64,000 nt of DNA from Thermococcus sp. CX2 (GCF_012027555.1 NZ_SNUQ01000001.1:248001-312000), one strand, 5' to 3'. Positions 1 through 9,398 are shown, counted from the stretch's first letter. Numbers and translations: made by a program. Notes: generated from the letters alone by a model not told the origin.

Positions 1-717
1 ACTCGCTCTGCCGCCTTTGTCGAAGATGTAGAGCAGGGCCCTTTTTTCCTCATCGTTTAGCTCGAGTCCCTCAAGCTTCTTCTCGAACTCCTCGCGCGTG
101 AGCTTAGGTCTTCCCATTCCCCCGCTGCCTCTCCTTCTGAGGAGGTATGCGGCTATACCTCCAACCGCGGCGACACCAACGAAGAGAGCAATGGGGAGGT
201 AGTTCGGCGAGTTCTCCTCGGAAGTTCCAGTGTACTGGAGGGTGTAGGAGACGCTCTGGTTTCCTGGAGGCATAGTTATGGAGTTGCCCGCTATCTCGAG
301 GGGAATGTCGCTCAGGTCAACCACTATGGCGTTCTCTGGGATAACCACGGTGAAAGGGCTCTCAGACGAAACCTTGAGCGTCCAGACAATGCCATCCTTG
401 GATGTTAAGTCGGGAGTATAATAGGAGACCCTGACGACCTGGGCATCCTCTGAGTAAATCAAAAGGCTGCCGTTATCTAGCCGGAAGTTCAGGGGGTTCC
501 CGTTCTCATCCTCTACAAAGAGGTTCTCATAATGCTCTCCGAGGAGGGAAACCTCAATTTGAGAGGCGTAATCAGCGGGGAGGAGCTCGTATTCAACCTT
601 AACGTAGCCGTCCTCGTAGACGGTCAGAACCAGAGACGAGACGGTATACTCTCCACTAACCACCGGAACGAGAATGAGAGCCGTTATCATGAATATCACG
701 AGCGACTTCCTCTCCAT
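1..717 (-). CDS. Membrane-anchored protein with cytoplasmic winged-helix start (partial, cut by window edge)
   Basis: The visible 239 codons begin at ATG 717. The product has a signal peptide or N-terminal anchor (residues 5-22), an extracellular beta-rich domain of about 170 residues (starting EYTVSSLVLTVYEDGYVKVE), one membrane helix near residue 195 (YLPIALFVGVAAVGGIAAYLL) and a basic cytoplasmic tail. The tail ends in EEKRALLYIFDKGGRAS, which resembles the first helices of the MarR/ArsR-like winged helix found at the C-terminus of many Thermococcales surface proteins. The rest of that domain lies outside the window. Inference: a one-protein transmembrane sensor that carries an outside signal to DNA. 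No ligand can be named. The next gene (754-1956) is on the same strand, 36 bases upstream, so the two may be co-transcribed. Confidence 0.7.
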   Translation of the reverse strand, partial: MERKSLVIFMITALILVPVVSGEYTVSSLVLTVYEDGYVKVEYELLPADYASQIEVSLLGEHYENLFVEDENGNPLNFRLDNGSLLIYSEDAQVVRVSYYTPDLTSKDGIVWTLKVSSESPFTVVIPENAIVVDLSDIPLEIAGNSITMPPGNQSVSYTLQYTGTSEENSPNYLPIALFVGVAAVGGIAAYLLRRRGSGGMGRPKLTREEFEKKLEGLELNDEEKRALLYIFDKGGRAS

Positions 718-753
718 TTAAGCATCCCTCCAAATCAAATGAAAAGGGAAAGG

Positions 754-1956
754 TCATGCATGGGCAAGGATGAACTCGTCGACCCTGTGGAGCATGTCCA
801 GGGCTATTGCGAAATGAGCCTTGGCCTGGAGCGGCTTTCTGTCCTTAAGGAGTTCAACGCCTATCCTGAGCTCCTGCACGGCGGTCTTTAGCTGGATCTC
901 CGCGCGGGTGGTGTCTACGCCCTCCCTCTTGAGCTCGGCCAGTGCCTTGGCGTCCTTCCCAATCCTGTCGTTCATTTCCCTGAGGAAGGCCCTGATGTCG
1001 TTAAGCCTCTCCTCAAGCTCCCTTTCGTAGACCTTCATCCTGATGAACTCAATGGCTTTTTGGAATTCCCTGATGGTCTCCCTGTTTTCGTCCATTACTT
1101 TGAGGGCCTCCCCCCACTTGCCCTCGTCGGCAAGGGCCTTCACTTCGTCGTACACGGCAAGGAAAGCGTTGAGTCTCTCCTGGAGTTCAGCGGTGTCGTA
1201 GCCGTTCTCCTGGGCCTTCTCGATTGCCTGCTGGGCGATTTCTATTCCCTTCTCGCCCTTGATGAGGAACTCCTGGACTATCTTATCCGCGTTTGCATAG
1301 GCGAGCTCCTCGCGAACCTTCCCCAGCTCCTCGTCGAGTAGGACCTTCTTCTCTAGGGCAACCTCGTAGTCTGCCTTGGCCTTCTCTATGTCCCCAGCCT
1401 TCAGGTCATCGAGGACGAGCTTGTAAGCGGCTTTGGCCTCGTTGTAAAGCTGAATTATGTTGCTCACGTCTATTCCCTGGTTCTGGGCGAACCTGATAGT
1501 CTTCTCGACCATCTGGAAGTATTCCATCATCCTCTCAGCCTCGATCCTGATGCGCTCCCTGAGATCCTGAACCCTATCTGCCGCTTCCTGAAGCCCTGAG
1601 AGGGCGAGCTTGTAGTAGTGCATCGCCGTCAGGCTGTCCAGGATTGAGTTGTAGTAGCCCCCGGCCTCATATTCGCTGATAGCCCTGTCCTTATATTCCT
1701 CTGCGGTTTCGTAGTTAGTCAGTATGCTGGAATTCTCGGGCAGCTTGTCCTTAATAGGTTCTATCCTATCCTCAGCAAACTTACTCAGCCTCTGCAGCTG
1801 GTTGATGAGCTGCTCCGCTATCACCATCTCCCTGGTGCTGTTGTCCAGAAGGGTTGCATCGCTTGCAGTGGCGTTGTCTTCGGCCATGCTCAGTGGAACG
1901 ACGCTTCCAAGCAACAGCAGGACGAGGGCAAGTGCCCCCCACTTCGTGCCTGCCAT
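754..1956 (-). CDS. Secreted all-helical coiled-coil protein
   Basis: 400 residues. ATG 1956 is preferred because GGTGAT ends 4 nt before it; a GTG at 1965 and an ATG at 1962 are in frame but sit on the ribosome binding site. Residues 4-24 are a hydrophobic signal (WGALALVLLLLGSVVPLS) with probable cleavage near AMAED-type residues, followed by an N-glycosylation-rich start (NATA, NSTR). The rest is Glu/Lys/Leu-rich heptad-like helix with no second membrane span and no cysteines, so it is probably released or held by partners at the cell surface. It is not an enzyme I recognise. The partial sensor-like gene downstream on the same strand could be a partner, but that is only positional inference. 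Confidence 0.65.
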   Translation of the reverse strand: MAGTKWGALALVLLLLGSVVPLSMAEDNATASDATLLDNSTREMVIAEQLINQLQRLSKFAEDRIEPIKDKLPENSSILTNYETAEEYKDRAISEYEAGGYYNSILDSLTAMHYYKLALSGLQEAADRVQDLRERIRIEAERMMEYFQMVEKTIRFAQNQGIDVSNIIQLYNEAKAAYKLVLDDLKAGDIEKAKADYEVALEKKVLLDEELGKVREELAYANADKIVQEFLIKGEKGIEIAQQAIEKAQENGYDTAELQERLNAFLAVYDEVKALADEGKWGEALKVMDENRETIREFQKAIEFIRMKVYERELEERLNDIRAFLREMNDRIGKDAKALAELKREGVDTTRAEIQLKTAVQELRIGVELLKDRKPLQAKAHFAIALDMLHRVDEFILAHA

Positions 1957-2017
1957 GGGCATCACCGTTCATACCTACTGGCTCAACCTATTTGAGGAAT
2001 CCTGTGAAAAGTACGTT

Positions 2018-2299
2018 TCACACCGTTCCATTCTTCTCGAGCTCCCTTATATACAGAGCAGTGGCACAAATTCCCTCAATTATGCTTCCAAACGCTGGAA
2101 TATCCCCAAACTGAGAGTATAGGCTTCCGTAGTTGGAGTGCCACGCGTCCACCTGCTTCCTTCCCCTACCTGTTATGATGTAAATCACCCAGCCCTTCTC
2201 CTCAAGTGTCTCGATAAGCTTCCAAGCATTGGTCATATCACTCTCGTCGCGGATTTCAATCCCGTACTCGACCTTCACCCTCTCGAAGAGCTCTTTCAT
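2018..2299 (-). CDS. Small conserved-looking hypothetical protein
   Basis: 93 residues, starting at ATG 2299 with GGTGG 4 nt upstream. The composition is that of a soluble alpha/beta protein (for example WVIYIITGRGRKQVDAWHSN near the middle). No signal peptide, membrane span or catalytic motif is visible. I do not recognise the family. It is transcribed away from 2405 and lies upstream of the secreted coiled-coil gene on the same strand, about 60 bases away. Confidence 0.55.
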   Translation of the reverse strand: MKELFERVKVEYGIEIRDESDMTNAWKLIETLEEKGWVIYIITGRGRKQVDAWHSNYGSLYSQFGDIPAFGSIIEGICATALYIRELEKNGTV

Positions 2300-2404
2300 T
2301 TTCCCACCAGCCTAATATGGGAGGCTTGACTAATAAACCTGAGCCCCAGTCTCTTGAAAAACGCTTTAATGATTTATAGGCAAATTATTTTTGGTGGCGG
2401 GGCA

Positions 2405-2962
2405 TTGAAGCGTGAGGTTCTCATATTCTGGCTCATTGCTGTTCTCGCCGTGATAGTTACTCAGCCTGGAGCAATAGGTGTGGCCAACTGGGACGCTCCC
2501 TACGGCTTTTACAAGGATTTGGGTGCGTGGATGGAAGCAGCCTTTGGAGTCTCGGTTTTTGTTTTCTTGTATGGCCTTTTGAGGAGAGAAAAGATAGGGA
2601 TCATTAGCCTGACCCTTCACGCGCTCCTCCTGATTTCTATCGCGGTGGTAGGCTATCAGGCAGACATGCTGGCACTCGATGAGGTCAACCCGAATTTCAG
2701 CTTCTTTGATTTCATTGTGGTTTCCTTCCTGATGGCATCGATGGCCCTTTACCTCTTCTTACCGAGCCTTCCGTGGGTTCTCACGGGAAAAGCTTACTAC
2801 TCATACGACAGGCCACTGGTTATAGCAGAGGTCGTTCTGACGGCCATTGCTGTGACTATCTATCTGCTCTACAGAAAATCAGAGGAGAAAGAGAAGAGAG
2901 ACCTCACGGCACAGGATAACCCAGCCCCTTCAGAATCATCCTCAGGGCAAGCAGAGCCATGA
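2405..2962 (+). CDS. Polytopic membrane protein of unknown function
   Basis: 185 residues from TTG 2405. This start fits GGTGG at 2393 and a TATA-like AAACGCTTTAAT near 2360; the upstream in-frame ATG at 2354 would precede the promoter and looks wrong. It shows about five hydrophobic helices (first EVLIFWLIAVLAVIVTQPG, last VIAEVVLTAIAVTIYLLY) and a charged, Ser/Pro-rich cytoplasmic tail. I see no conserved acidic or His motif that would mark a transporter or protease. Its last 59 bases overlap, tail to tail, the end of the TauE-type exporter gene on the other strand. Confidence 0.6.
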   Translation: MKREVLIFWLIAVLAVIVTQPGAIGVANWDAPYGFYKDLGAWMEAAFGVSVFVFLYGLLRREKIGIISLTLHALLLISIAVVGYQADMLALDEVNPNFSFFDFIVVSFLMASMALYLFLPSLPWVLTGKAYYSYDRPLVIAEVVLTAIAVTIYLLYRKSEEKEKRDLTAQDNPAPSESSSGQAEP

Positions 2963-3668
2963 CGACCGCGAAGGCGTTCTTCAGGTTCTTCGCCTTGGTT
3001 CTCTTGGCAATCCTTGCCCCGAGCTGGGCGCCGACTATCAAGCCCGGAATGAGGAGAACGAGCCAGTGAAGCTCGACGTTCCCCAGGGTGTAGTGCTTTA
3101 TGGCACCAGCCGTGGCGGTGAAGACTATGGCGAAGCTGGAAGTGGCCACCGCGTAGTGTATCGGGAGACCGAGCCACGTCAGGAAGGGCACGTTGATTAT
3201 CCCTCCTCCGACGCCGAGCAGGCCACTCGCTATTCCAGCGAAAAAGCCGCCGATTGGGACGAGCCTGTAGTCAACCTCCACGTCTTCAAGCCTTACTTCC
3301 GTTGGCTCCGCCGTTTTCTTGCGGTAAATCCTGATTGCGACTATGATGAGCGTTGCTCCAAAGATGACCTTAAGCGTTCCAGCGCTTATGAAGCTCGTCA
3401 TCCAGGCCCCGATGTATGCTCCAATCACTGCGGTGCTAGCGAGCAGAAGGCCAATCTTGTAGTGTATCCTCTTCTGCCTAGAGTATGCGAGGGCAGAGCT
3501 CAGTGAGGTAAAAACAACCGCGGCGGAGGAAGTTCCCACCGCGTGGTGTATCTCAACCCCAAGCAGGTTAAGCGTCGGCACTATCAGAAAGCCCCCACCG
3601 AGGCCGAAGAGGGCCGCGAGGATTCCTATGAACACGCCAACCGCGAAATAGCCAAGGTATTTGAGCAA
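2904..3668 (-). CDS. TauE/SafE-family sulfite/sulfonate exporter-like permease
   Basis: 254 residues from TTG 3668, which has a strong GGAGGTGA site 4 nt upstream. The protein shows the internal duplication typical of TauE/SafE permeases: two copies of a Gly-rich motif, GILAALFGLGGGFLIVPTL near residue 17 and GIASGLLGVGGGIINVPFL near residue 145, each followed by HHAVGTSSAA or HYAVATSSFA. About eight membrane helices are visible. The family (DUF81) is associated with export of sulfite, sulfoacetate or other small organic anions, but the substrate cannot be read from sequence. Its 3' end overlaps the convergent gene by 59 bases. Confidence 0.85.
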   Translation of the reverse strand: MLKYLGYFAVGVFIGILAALFGLGGGFLIVPTLNLLGVEIHHAVGTSSAAVVFTSLSSALAYSRQKRIHYKIGLLLASTAVIGAYIGAWMTSFISAGTLKVIFGATLIIVAIRIYRKKTAEPTEVRLEDVEVDYRLVPIGGFFAGIASGLLGVGGGIINVPFLTWLGLPIHYAVATSSFAIVFTATAGAIKHYTLGNVELHWLVLLIPGLIVGAQLGARIAKRTKAKNLKNAFAVVMALLALRMILKGLGYPVP

Positions 3669-3681
3669 TCAATCACCTCCG

Positions 3682-4677
3682 TTACAGCTCGAAGGCTATC
3701 GCCTCTATGAGCTTTATCAGTGCCTCAAGGTCGCCCAAGTGGAGCGTCTCGACCTCGCTGTGGAGGTACTTTATGGGCACGCTCAGGGCCAAAACCTCGC
3801 TCTTGCTCTGGAAGACAGAGGCGTCTGTTCCGCCTCCAGTCACACCGATCTGAATAGGTATATCGTTCTTCTCCGCTATTTCCCAGACCTTCCTAGCGAG
3901 CCTGCGAGTGTAAATCGCTGAGTTGTCCACGGCCCTTATGAGCGCTCCGCCACCGAGCTTCACATCTCCAGTCAGCTCGGAGCAGCAGGCGAAGGAATCG
4001 ATGGCGAATGCGTACTTTGGAGAGTAGTGCTCCGCGAGGAACTTGGCCCCCTTAAGGCCTATCTCCTCCTGGACGGTGAAGGCAAAGATGAAGCGGCCGT
4101 TGAGGTCGTGGTCGACCAGGTCCTTAATAGCCTCAACGAGGGCAACCACACCGAAGCGGTCGTCCAAGGAGCGGGTCGAGACGTAGCGGTTGTTGAGCAC
4201 CGCGAAGTGCTTCTTGAAGACCGCATAGTCCAGAACCTTGACTCCCATCTCGAGGGCTTCCTCCTTGCTCTCCGCTCCGATGTCAATGGTGAGCCTGTTC
4301 CATGGAACCGTATCGAACTTCCTCTCAAGGTTCAGGTGGACTGGCAAAGCCCCTATAACGCCGTCGAGCTTCCCGCTCTCGGTGATTACATCCACGTGCC
4401 TGCCGTAGAGGAGGCGGTCGTCTATTCCACCGATTTTCCTGAAGCGGAGCTTCCCATCGGGGGTTATGCCCGTAATCAGAAGCCCAATCTCGTCCATGTG
4501 GGCCATGAAGATGGCCTTGAGCTCACCCTCGCCCAGCTCTACGATGAGGTTTCCGATAGTGTCCACGGTGCAGTCCACGTAGGGCTCAAGCCATTCCATG
4601 AGCTTCTCCCTAACATTCTCCTCGTAGCCGGAAATACCTGGTATGGCGGTTATCTCCCTCAGCTCTTCAACGAGCAT
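3682..4677 (-). CDS. M42-family metallo-aminopeptidase (deblocking aminopeptidase/TET-like)
   Basis: 331 residues from ATG 4677; GAGGTGA ends 6 nt upstream, and ATG 4683 and GTG 4686 are less well placed. All dinuclear metal ligands of the M42 family are visible: His in MAHMDEIGLL near residue 60, Asp in SLDDRFGVV, the catalytic Glu pair in VQEEIGLKGA, Asp in AIDSFA and the late His in YLHSEVE. M42 enzymes form dodecameric tetrahedral shells and trim peptides released by the proteasome. The ribosome binding site overlaps the stop codon of the 2-hydroxyacid dehydrogenase upstream, so the pair is probably one transcript. Peptide specificity cannot be inferred. Confidence 0.9.
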   Translation of the reverse strand: MLVEELREITAIPGISGYEENVREKLMEWLEPYVDCTVDTIGNLIVELGEGELKAIFMAHMDEIGLLITGITPDGKLRFRKIGGIDDRLLYGRHVDVITESGKLDGVIGALPVHLNLERKFDTVPWNRLTIDIGAESKEEALEMGVKVLDYAVFKKHFAVLNNRYVSTRSLDDRFGVVALVEAIKDLVDHDLNGRFIFAFTVQEEIGLKGAKFLAEHYSPKYAFAIDSFACCSELTGDVKLGGGALIRAVDNSAIYTRRLARKVWEIAEKNDIPIQIGVTGGGTDASVFQSKSEVLALSVPIKYLHSEVETLHLGDLEALIKLIEAIAFEL

Positions 4678-4687
4678 TTTCATCACC

Positions 4688-5689
4688 TCAGAGCATCTTT
4701 ACCTCCTCAATCGGTCTGACCTTTAGAACCTCCCGATTAACTAAGTCTCCTGGAACCTCACCGCGGAGAACGGTGAGAAGGTTCTTCACAGCCCGAAAGC
4801 CCATGTCCTCCATTGCTTCCCTGCTCAGACCAGCGTGGTGCGGCGTTAGAACCGTCTCCCACTCCATGCCGAAGAGCTCGTGCTCGGTAACGGGCTCCCT
4901 CTCGAAGACGTCCGTGGCGTAGCCCTTCAGCTTTCCGTCTTTCAGTGCCTTCACGAGGGCCTCCTCATCCACGAGGCTTCCGCGGCCGATGTTGACGAGG
5001 TATTTCCCTTCCATGAGCTTTAGGCGTTCCTCGTTGATGATGTGGTAGGTTTCCGGCGTTGCAGGGAGGGCCAAAACAACGATGTCAGCGCTCTTGAGAA
5101 CCTCCTCGAGCGGGAGGTACTTCGCGTTAACCTCTTCTTCGATGTCTTTCTTCCTCGAGCGCGACCAGTACACCACTTCCGTGCCGAGCGCCTTGACTCG
5201 CCTCGCTATGGCCTTCCCTATCGCCCCCATGCCGAGTATCCCAACGGTTTTGCCGTAAACGGTCTCAATGTCCTTGAAGCCACTCCATATTACTGTGTGA
5301 GACTCCCACTTTCCAGCACGTATGAACCTGTCGGTGTAGGCTATCTTCCTGAGGAGGGCTATCATAAGCCCGACGGCGAACTCGGCGACTGCCTCGCTTA
5401 GAACACCGCTAACCTTTGTGACGTATATTCCCCTCTCGGTGGCGGCCTTCACGTCGACGTGGTCGTAGCCGGCGGAGTGGCAGCTTATAACTTTGAGCCT
5501 TTCGGCCCTCTCGATGACTTCACGCGGGATTGGGTTTAAGGGGGAAACAATTATCCCGTCGAATTCCCCAATTTTCTCCTTGAGCTCCTCCACACTTGGA
5601 TATAGGAGCAGCTCAACGTCTGCGTGCTTTTTGAGTTCCTCTAAAGGCTTGCTTTTCATTTTAAAAAGAACGCCCACCTTTGGTCTCAT
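4688..5689 (-). CDS. D-isomer-specific 2-hydroxyacid dehydrogenase family protein
   Basis: 333 residues from ATG 5689 (AAGGTGGG upstream). The Rossmann motif is GILGMGAIGKAIARR near residue 150. The catalytic triad of the family is present: Arg in LVNIGRGSLVDEEAL, Glu in YATDVFEREPV and His in LTPHHAGLS. The fold and length fit glyoxylate/hydroxypyruvate reductases and phosphoglycerate dehydrogenase without the regulatory ACT domain. Typical chemistry is NAD(P)-dependent interconversion of a 2-oxoacid and a D-2-hydroxyacid. A role in glyoxylate reduction is as likely as serine synthesis. It is followed directly by the M42 peptidase gene and diverges from proS. Confidence 0.85.
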   Translation of the reverse strand: MRPKVGVLFKMKSKPLEELKKHADVELLLYPSVEELKEKIGEFDGIIVSPLNPIPREVIERAERLKVISCHSAGYDHVDVKAATERGIYVTKVSGVLSEAVAEFAVGLMIALLRKIAYTDRFIRAGKWESHTVIWSGFKDIETVYGKTVGILGMGAIGKAIARRVKALGTEVVYWSRSRKKDIEEEVNAKYLPLEEVLKSADIVVLALPATPETYHIINEERLKLMEGKYLVNIGRGSLVDEEALVKALKDGKLKGYATDVFEREPVTEHELFGMEWETVLTPHHAGLSREAMEDMGFRAVKNLLTVLRGEVPGDLVNREVLKVRPIEEVKML

Positions 5690-5789
5690 GTTTCCCACCT
5701 TAAGATGATTATCGAAACGGGCTAATAAGTTTTCCGCCTCCCGGGAAAGCTTAAAAAGTTTTTCTGGCCTCTCACTTTAGGTGGTGCCG

Positions 5790-7238
5790 ATGAAGGTTGA
5801 GCGAAAGAAGTGGAGCGAGGAGTTCAGCGAGTGGTACAACGAGCTGATTGAAACTGCCGGGATACAGGACAAGCGCTACCCGGTCAAGGGAATGAACATC
5901 TGGCTCCCGTACGGGCTTAAAATAATGCGCAACATTGAGAGGTTCATACATGCCGAGATGGAAAGAACCGGCCACGATGAGGTTCTCTTCCCGGCACTCA
6001 TCCCTGAAACCGAGTTCCAGAAGGAGGCAGAACACATAGCGGGCTTTGAAGGTGAGGTCTTCTGGGTCACCCACGCAGGTCACGATCCCCTCGACATCAA
6101 GCTCATCCTCAGGCCGACGAGCGAGACGGCAATGTACTCAATGTTCGCTCTCTGGATTCGCTCACATGCCGACCTTCCCTTCAAGGTCTACCAGATAGTT
6201 AACACCTACCGCTACGAGACCAAGCACACGAGGCCGCTCATCCGTGTCAGGGAGATTAGCAGGTTTTTTGAAGCTCACACAGCCCATGACAGCTTTGAAG
6301 ACGCCGAGAGGCAGATAAAGGAGGATCTTGAGATATTCGACAACCTCGCCAAGTTCCTTGCAATCCCATACATCGTCTCCAAGAGGCCCGAATGGGACAA
6401 GTTCCCGGGTGCATACTACTCCCTCGGCGCCGAGGTCATGATGCCCGACGGGAGAACGCTCCAGATAGGAACGATGCACAACTACAGGCAGAACTTTGCC
6501 AAGGCCTACGAGATACTCTACGAGACCGAGGATGGCGACCATGAGTACGTCCACCAGACGACCTTCGGAATGAGCGAGAGGCTTTTGGCTGCTGTCATAG
6601 CCATCCACGGCGACGACAGGGGAATGGTCCTGCCACCGACGATAGCGCCGATCCAGGTAGTCATAGTACCGATTCCGAAGAAAGACGCCGAGGCCGATGT
6701 GTTCGCCTACGCGAGGGAGATAGCGGATGAGCTTAAAGCCGCAGGAATCAGGGTGCATGTAGACGAGCGCGACATAAGGCCGGGCAGGAAGTTCTACGAC
6801 TGGGAGCTCAAGGGCGTGCCGCTTAGAATAGAGGTCGGCCCGAGAGACGTCGAAGGAAGAAAAGCAGTTCTGGCGAGACGTGACACGCTCACGAAGGAGA
6901 CCGTTGAGAGGGAGGGAATAGTCGAGGCCGTCAGGAAGACCCTCGACGAAATCCACGCGAACCTCTACACGAGGGCAGAGGAGTTCCTCAGGAGCCACAT
7001 AAAGCGCGTTGACACCATCGAGGAGGCCAAGGCCGTCTTTGAGGACAGGCGCGGAATAGTCGAGATTCCCTGGTGCGGCGAGGAGGAGTGCGGTCTGAAA
7101 ATGGAAGAGGAACTCGAAGCTAAGATGCTCGGAACGCCCTATCCCGAGGAGAAGGCCAGGGAGGGCACTGAAGGCAAGAAGTGTCCCATCTGCGGAAGGG
7201 AAGCCAAGTTCATCGCCAGGTTTGCGAGAACATACTGA
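5790..7238 (+). CDS. proS: Prolyl-tRNA synthetase, archaeal/eukaryotic type
   Basis: 482 residues from ATG 5790, with AGGTGG 5-10 nt upstream and a TATA-like GCTTAAAAAG near 5750. Class II signatures are visible: motif 2 around [21 protein letters not shown], motif 3 in [16 protein letters not shown], and the anticodon-binding domain with the ProS signature GPRDVE. The C-terminus has the zinc-binding domain of the archaeal form, with Cys pairs in CGEEECG and CPICG, and ends in FARTY, the terminal tyrosine characteristic of this type. It charges tRNA-Pro with proline in the cytoplasm. There is no bacterial-type editing insertion. It is a stand-alone gene with its own promoter, divergent from the dehydrogenase. 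Confidence 0.97.
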   Translation: MKVERKKWSEEFSEWYNELIETAGIQDKRYPVKGMNIWLPYGLKIMRNIERFIHAEMERTGHDEVLFPALIPETEFQKEAEHIAGFEGEVFWVTHAGHDPLDIKLILRPTSETAMYSMFALWIRSHADLPFKVYQIVNTYRYETKHTRPLIRVREISRFFEAHTAHDSFEDAERQIKEDLEIFDNLAKFLAIPYIVSKRPEWDKFPGAYYSLGAEVMMPDGRTLQIGTMHNYRQNFAKAYEILYETEDGDHEYVHQTTFGMSERLLAAVIAIHGDDRGMVLPPTIAPIQVVIVPIPKKDAEADVFAYAREIADELKAAGIRVHVDERDIRPGRKFYDWELKGVPLRIEVGPRDVEGRKAVLARRDTLTKETVEREGIVEAVRKTLDEIHANLYTRAEEFLRSHIKRVDTIEEAKAVFEDRRGIVEIPWCGEEECGLKMEEELEAKMLGTPYPEEKAREGTEGKKCPICGREAKFIARFARTY

Positions 7239-7315
7239 ACTTTCCTTTCTATTCTCCCACACTTCACTTTTGGAGTACAGTTAGAAAACAGTCGAGAAAA
7301 GGGAATAGGGCAAAA

Positions 7316-7702
7316 TCAGGCGCTCTCGTTCTCGATGACGGCTTCAAGGAGCTCGACGGCCTGCTTGATGTAGAGGTAGGCCTTCCTGATGTGGACGCTG
7401 AAGACAACCCAGCGCAGGGTCCTTCCCTCGTCCGGAATGCCGTACATCAGCGCCTTCTCGAATTCGGCGGTGGCGTTGGTGTAGAGCTCCATCGCAAGCT
7501 GGAGTGTCTCGTTGCTGACGTTGGCCTGGACGCTGAGGTTGTAGAGCTCGTTGAACTTCTCCTCGTCGCTCTGGTAGAGGTAGTACCAGGCGATGGACTG
7601 CTTGATGAAGTTCTCATAGCTCCAAGCGGTGGCACCGGCGGCTCCCGCGAATGGGACAAGTGCCACCATCAAAACCACGAGGAGTGCAACGGCCCTCTTC
7701 AT
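7316..7702 (-). CDS. Small secreted helical protein
   Basis: 128 residues from ATG 7702, preceded by GGGGGTGG. The N-terminal signal is clear (MKRAVALLVVLMVALVPFAGAAGA). The mature part is a short helical protein of about 100 residues with no cysteines and no membrane span. Composition (Glu, Leu, Ala, Tyr) resembles the larger secreted coiled-coil protein at 754-1956. The promoter (minus-strand AATTTAAAG near 7740) is back to back with that of the carbamoyltransferase gene. Family not recognised. Confidence 0.6.
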   Translation of the reverse strand: MKRAVALLVVLMVALVPFAGAAGATAWSYENFIKQSIAWYYLYQSDEEKFNELYNLSVQANVSNETLQLAMELYTNATAEFEKALMYGIPDEGRTLRWVVFSVHIRKAYLYIKQAVELLEAVIENESA

Positions 7703-7793
7703 GGTTCCACCCCCTTCAAATGTATTCATCCATGAGTACCTTTAAATTCTTTTCTCCCCTAACGTTTAAAAAATGAACATCGAATGAAGTACT

Positions 7794-9398
7794 ATGATTT
7801 TGGGAATCCACGACGGCCACGATGCAGGGGCTGTGCTAATAGATGGTGAGAGGATTTTCGCGGTCAACGAGGAGAGGCTGAACAGAGTTAAGAAGTACCG
7901 CGGCTTTCCGGAGCTGAGCGTTAGGAAAGTCCTTGAGATGGCGGACGCTTCAATAGAAGACGTCGAGGTTATAGCGGTAGCTGGCGTTTTCAGGAAGCAG
8001 AAGAGGCTTCTGGAGCTTGAGGCCCATCTCAGGGACATCTTTGGCCCGGACTTCAAGCGAAAGGTCCTCTTCGTCGAGCACCACCTCGCCCACTCGGCGA
8101 GTGCCTACTACACGAGCGGCTGGAAGGATGCTATAGCCCTAAGCATAGACGCTGCCGGAGATGGGTTGAGCTCATCAATCTATATCGCGAGAGATGGAGA
8201 GATGATTAAAATCGCCCAGAGCACCTATCTAGACTCCCTCGGCGACTTCTATGCATCGGTTACCGAGCTGCTCGGTTTCAAGCCGATGAGACACGAGGGT
8301 AAAGTGATGAGCCTGGCAGCATACGGAAGACCGAGCTACGACTTAAGCAACATCATCGAGCTCAACGGCCTAACCTTTGACAATCACCTCAAGCTCATCG
8401 GCGTCGAGGCGACGAGAAAGTTCGCCGAGCTCTTCGGCTATCCTCTAAGTAAAGCCAAAGAGATAGCCAGTCAGATGAAGCGCGGGAAGCTTGACGGCGA
8501 ACTCCAGAGAAGGGCAATAGAGATAGCGGCCAGCGCTCAGGCGCACCTCGAAAAGCTCATTGACGAGCTAGGGCTTAAGCTGAAGGACTATGGTCTTCCG
8601 CTCGCCTACGCCGGCGGAGTTGCCCAGAACGTCAAGGCCAACGCCATTCTGAGAAAGCTCTTCCCAAGCTTGTGGGTCTTCCCAGCGATGGACGATGGAG
8701 GACTGGCGTTTGGAGCAGCGGTCTTCGTTAAGGCCCAGATGGAAAGGCTCGACGGAAGGTGGAGACCCTTCAAGCTTGAGCACGTTTACCTTGGCCCTGG
8801 CTACTCAAGGGAAGAAGTTGAGGGGTTCCTTAAGGAAGAGGGCATCGCCTACGAGGAAGTAAGCGACGTCCCCTCCTTCGTTGCAGATGCGCTAACCGAT
8901 GGAAAAATCGTCGCCTTCTTCCAGGGGAGAATGGAGTTTGGGCCAAGAGCCTTGGGCAACCGCTCTATTTTAGCAGACCCAAGGGAGGAGGGAGTTAAGG
9001 AGAGGCTCAACGTGGCCCTAAGGAGAGACGTCTTCCAGCCCTTCGCACCTTCGATGCTCGAAGAGCGGACAGAAGAATATCTGGCAGACCTCAACGGCGA
9101 GCCCAACAGGTTCATGACGATGAGCTACACCGCGAGCGACGAGTTTAGAAGGGAAGCCCCGGCGGTTGTCCACGTGGACGGAACAACGAGGCCGCAGAGC
9201 GTTGTGAGGGAGCTCAACCCAGTTTACTACGACATCATAAAAGCCTTTGAGAGGAGAACTGGCCTTGGCGCTGTGCTGAACACGAGCTTCAACATGCACG
9301 GCGAACCGATAGTCTGCTCGCCGAAGGATGCCCTCGAAAGCTTCAGAAAGGCGGGGCTGGACGTGCTGGTTCTTGAGGGATTTGTCGTTCATCAGTGA
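7794..9398 (+). CDS. Carbamoyltransferase of the NodU/CmcH (HypF C-terminal-like) family
   Basis: 534 residues. The N-terminal domain has the acetate-kinase/Hsp70-like fold signature (MILGIHDGHDAGAVLIDG) and the metal-binding motif EHHLAHSASAYYTSG near residue 95. The C-terminal carbamoyltransferase domain contains GRMEFGPRALGNRSILADPR and LNTSFNMHGEPIVCSP. Members transfer a carbamoyl group from carbamoyl phosphate to hydroxyl or amine acceptors, often sugars or antibiotics, through a carbamoyl-adenylate. The hydrogenase maturation protein HypF shares these two domains but adds acylphosphatase and zinc-finger domains, which are absent here, so this is not HypF. The acceptor is unknown. A TATA-like TTTAAAAA is centred about 26 nt before the ATG and no good ribosome site is seen, so translation may be leaderless. 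Confidence 0.85.
   Translation: MILGIHDGHDAGAVLIDGERIFAVNEERLNRVKKYRGFPELSVRKVLEMADASIEDVEVIAVAGVFRKQKRLLELEAHLRDIFGPDFKRKVLFVEHHLAHSASAYYTSGWKDAIALSIDAAGDGLSSSIYIARDGEMIKIAQSTYLDSLGDFYASVTELLGFKPMRHEGKVMSLAAYGRPSYDLSNIIELNGLTFDNHLKLIGVEATRKFAELFGYPLSKAKEIASQMKRGKLDGELQRRAIEIAASAQAHLEKLIDELGLKLKDYGLPLAYAGGVAQNVKANAILRKLFPSLWVFPAMDDGGLAFGAAVFVKAQMERLDGRWRPFKLEHVYLGPGYSREEVEGFLKEEGIAYEEVSDVPSFVADALTDGKIVAFFQGRMEFGPRALGNRSILADPREEGVKERLNVALRRDVFQPFAPSMLEERTEEYLADLNGEPNRFMTMSYTASDEFRREAPAVVHVDGTTRPQSVVRELNPVYYDIIKAFERRTGLGAVLNTSFNMHGEPIVCSPKDALESFRKAGLDVLVLEGFVVHQ

Noticed and set aside
7794-9398. Hydrogenase maturation protein HypF
   Set aside because: No acylphosphatase or zinc-finger domain; only the NodU/CmcH-like part is present.
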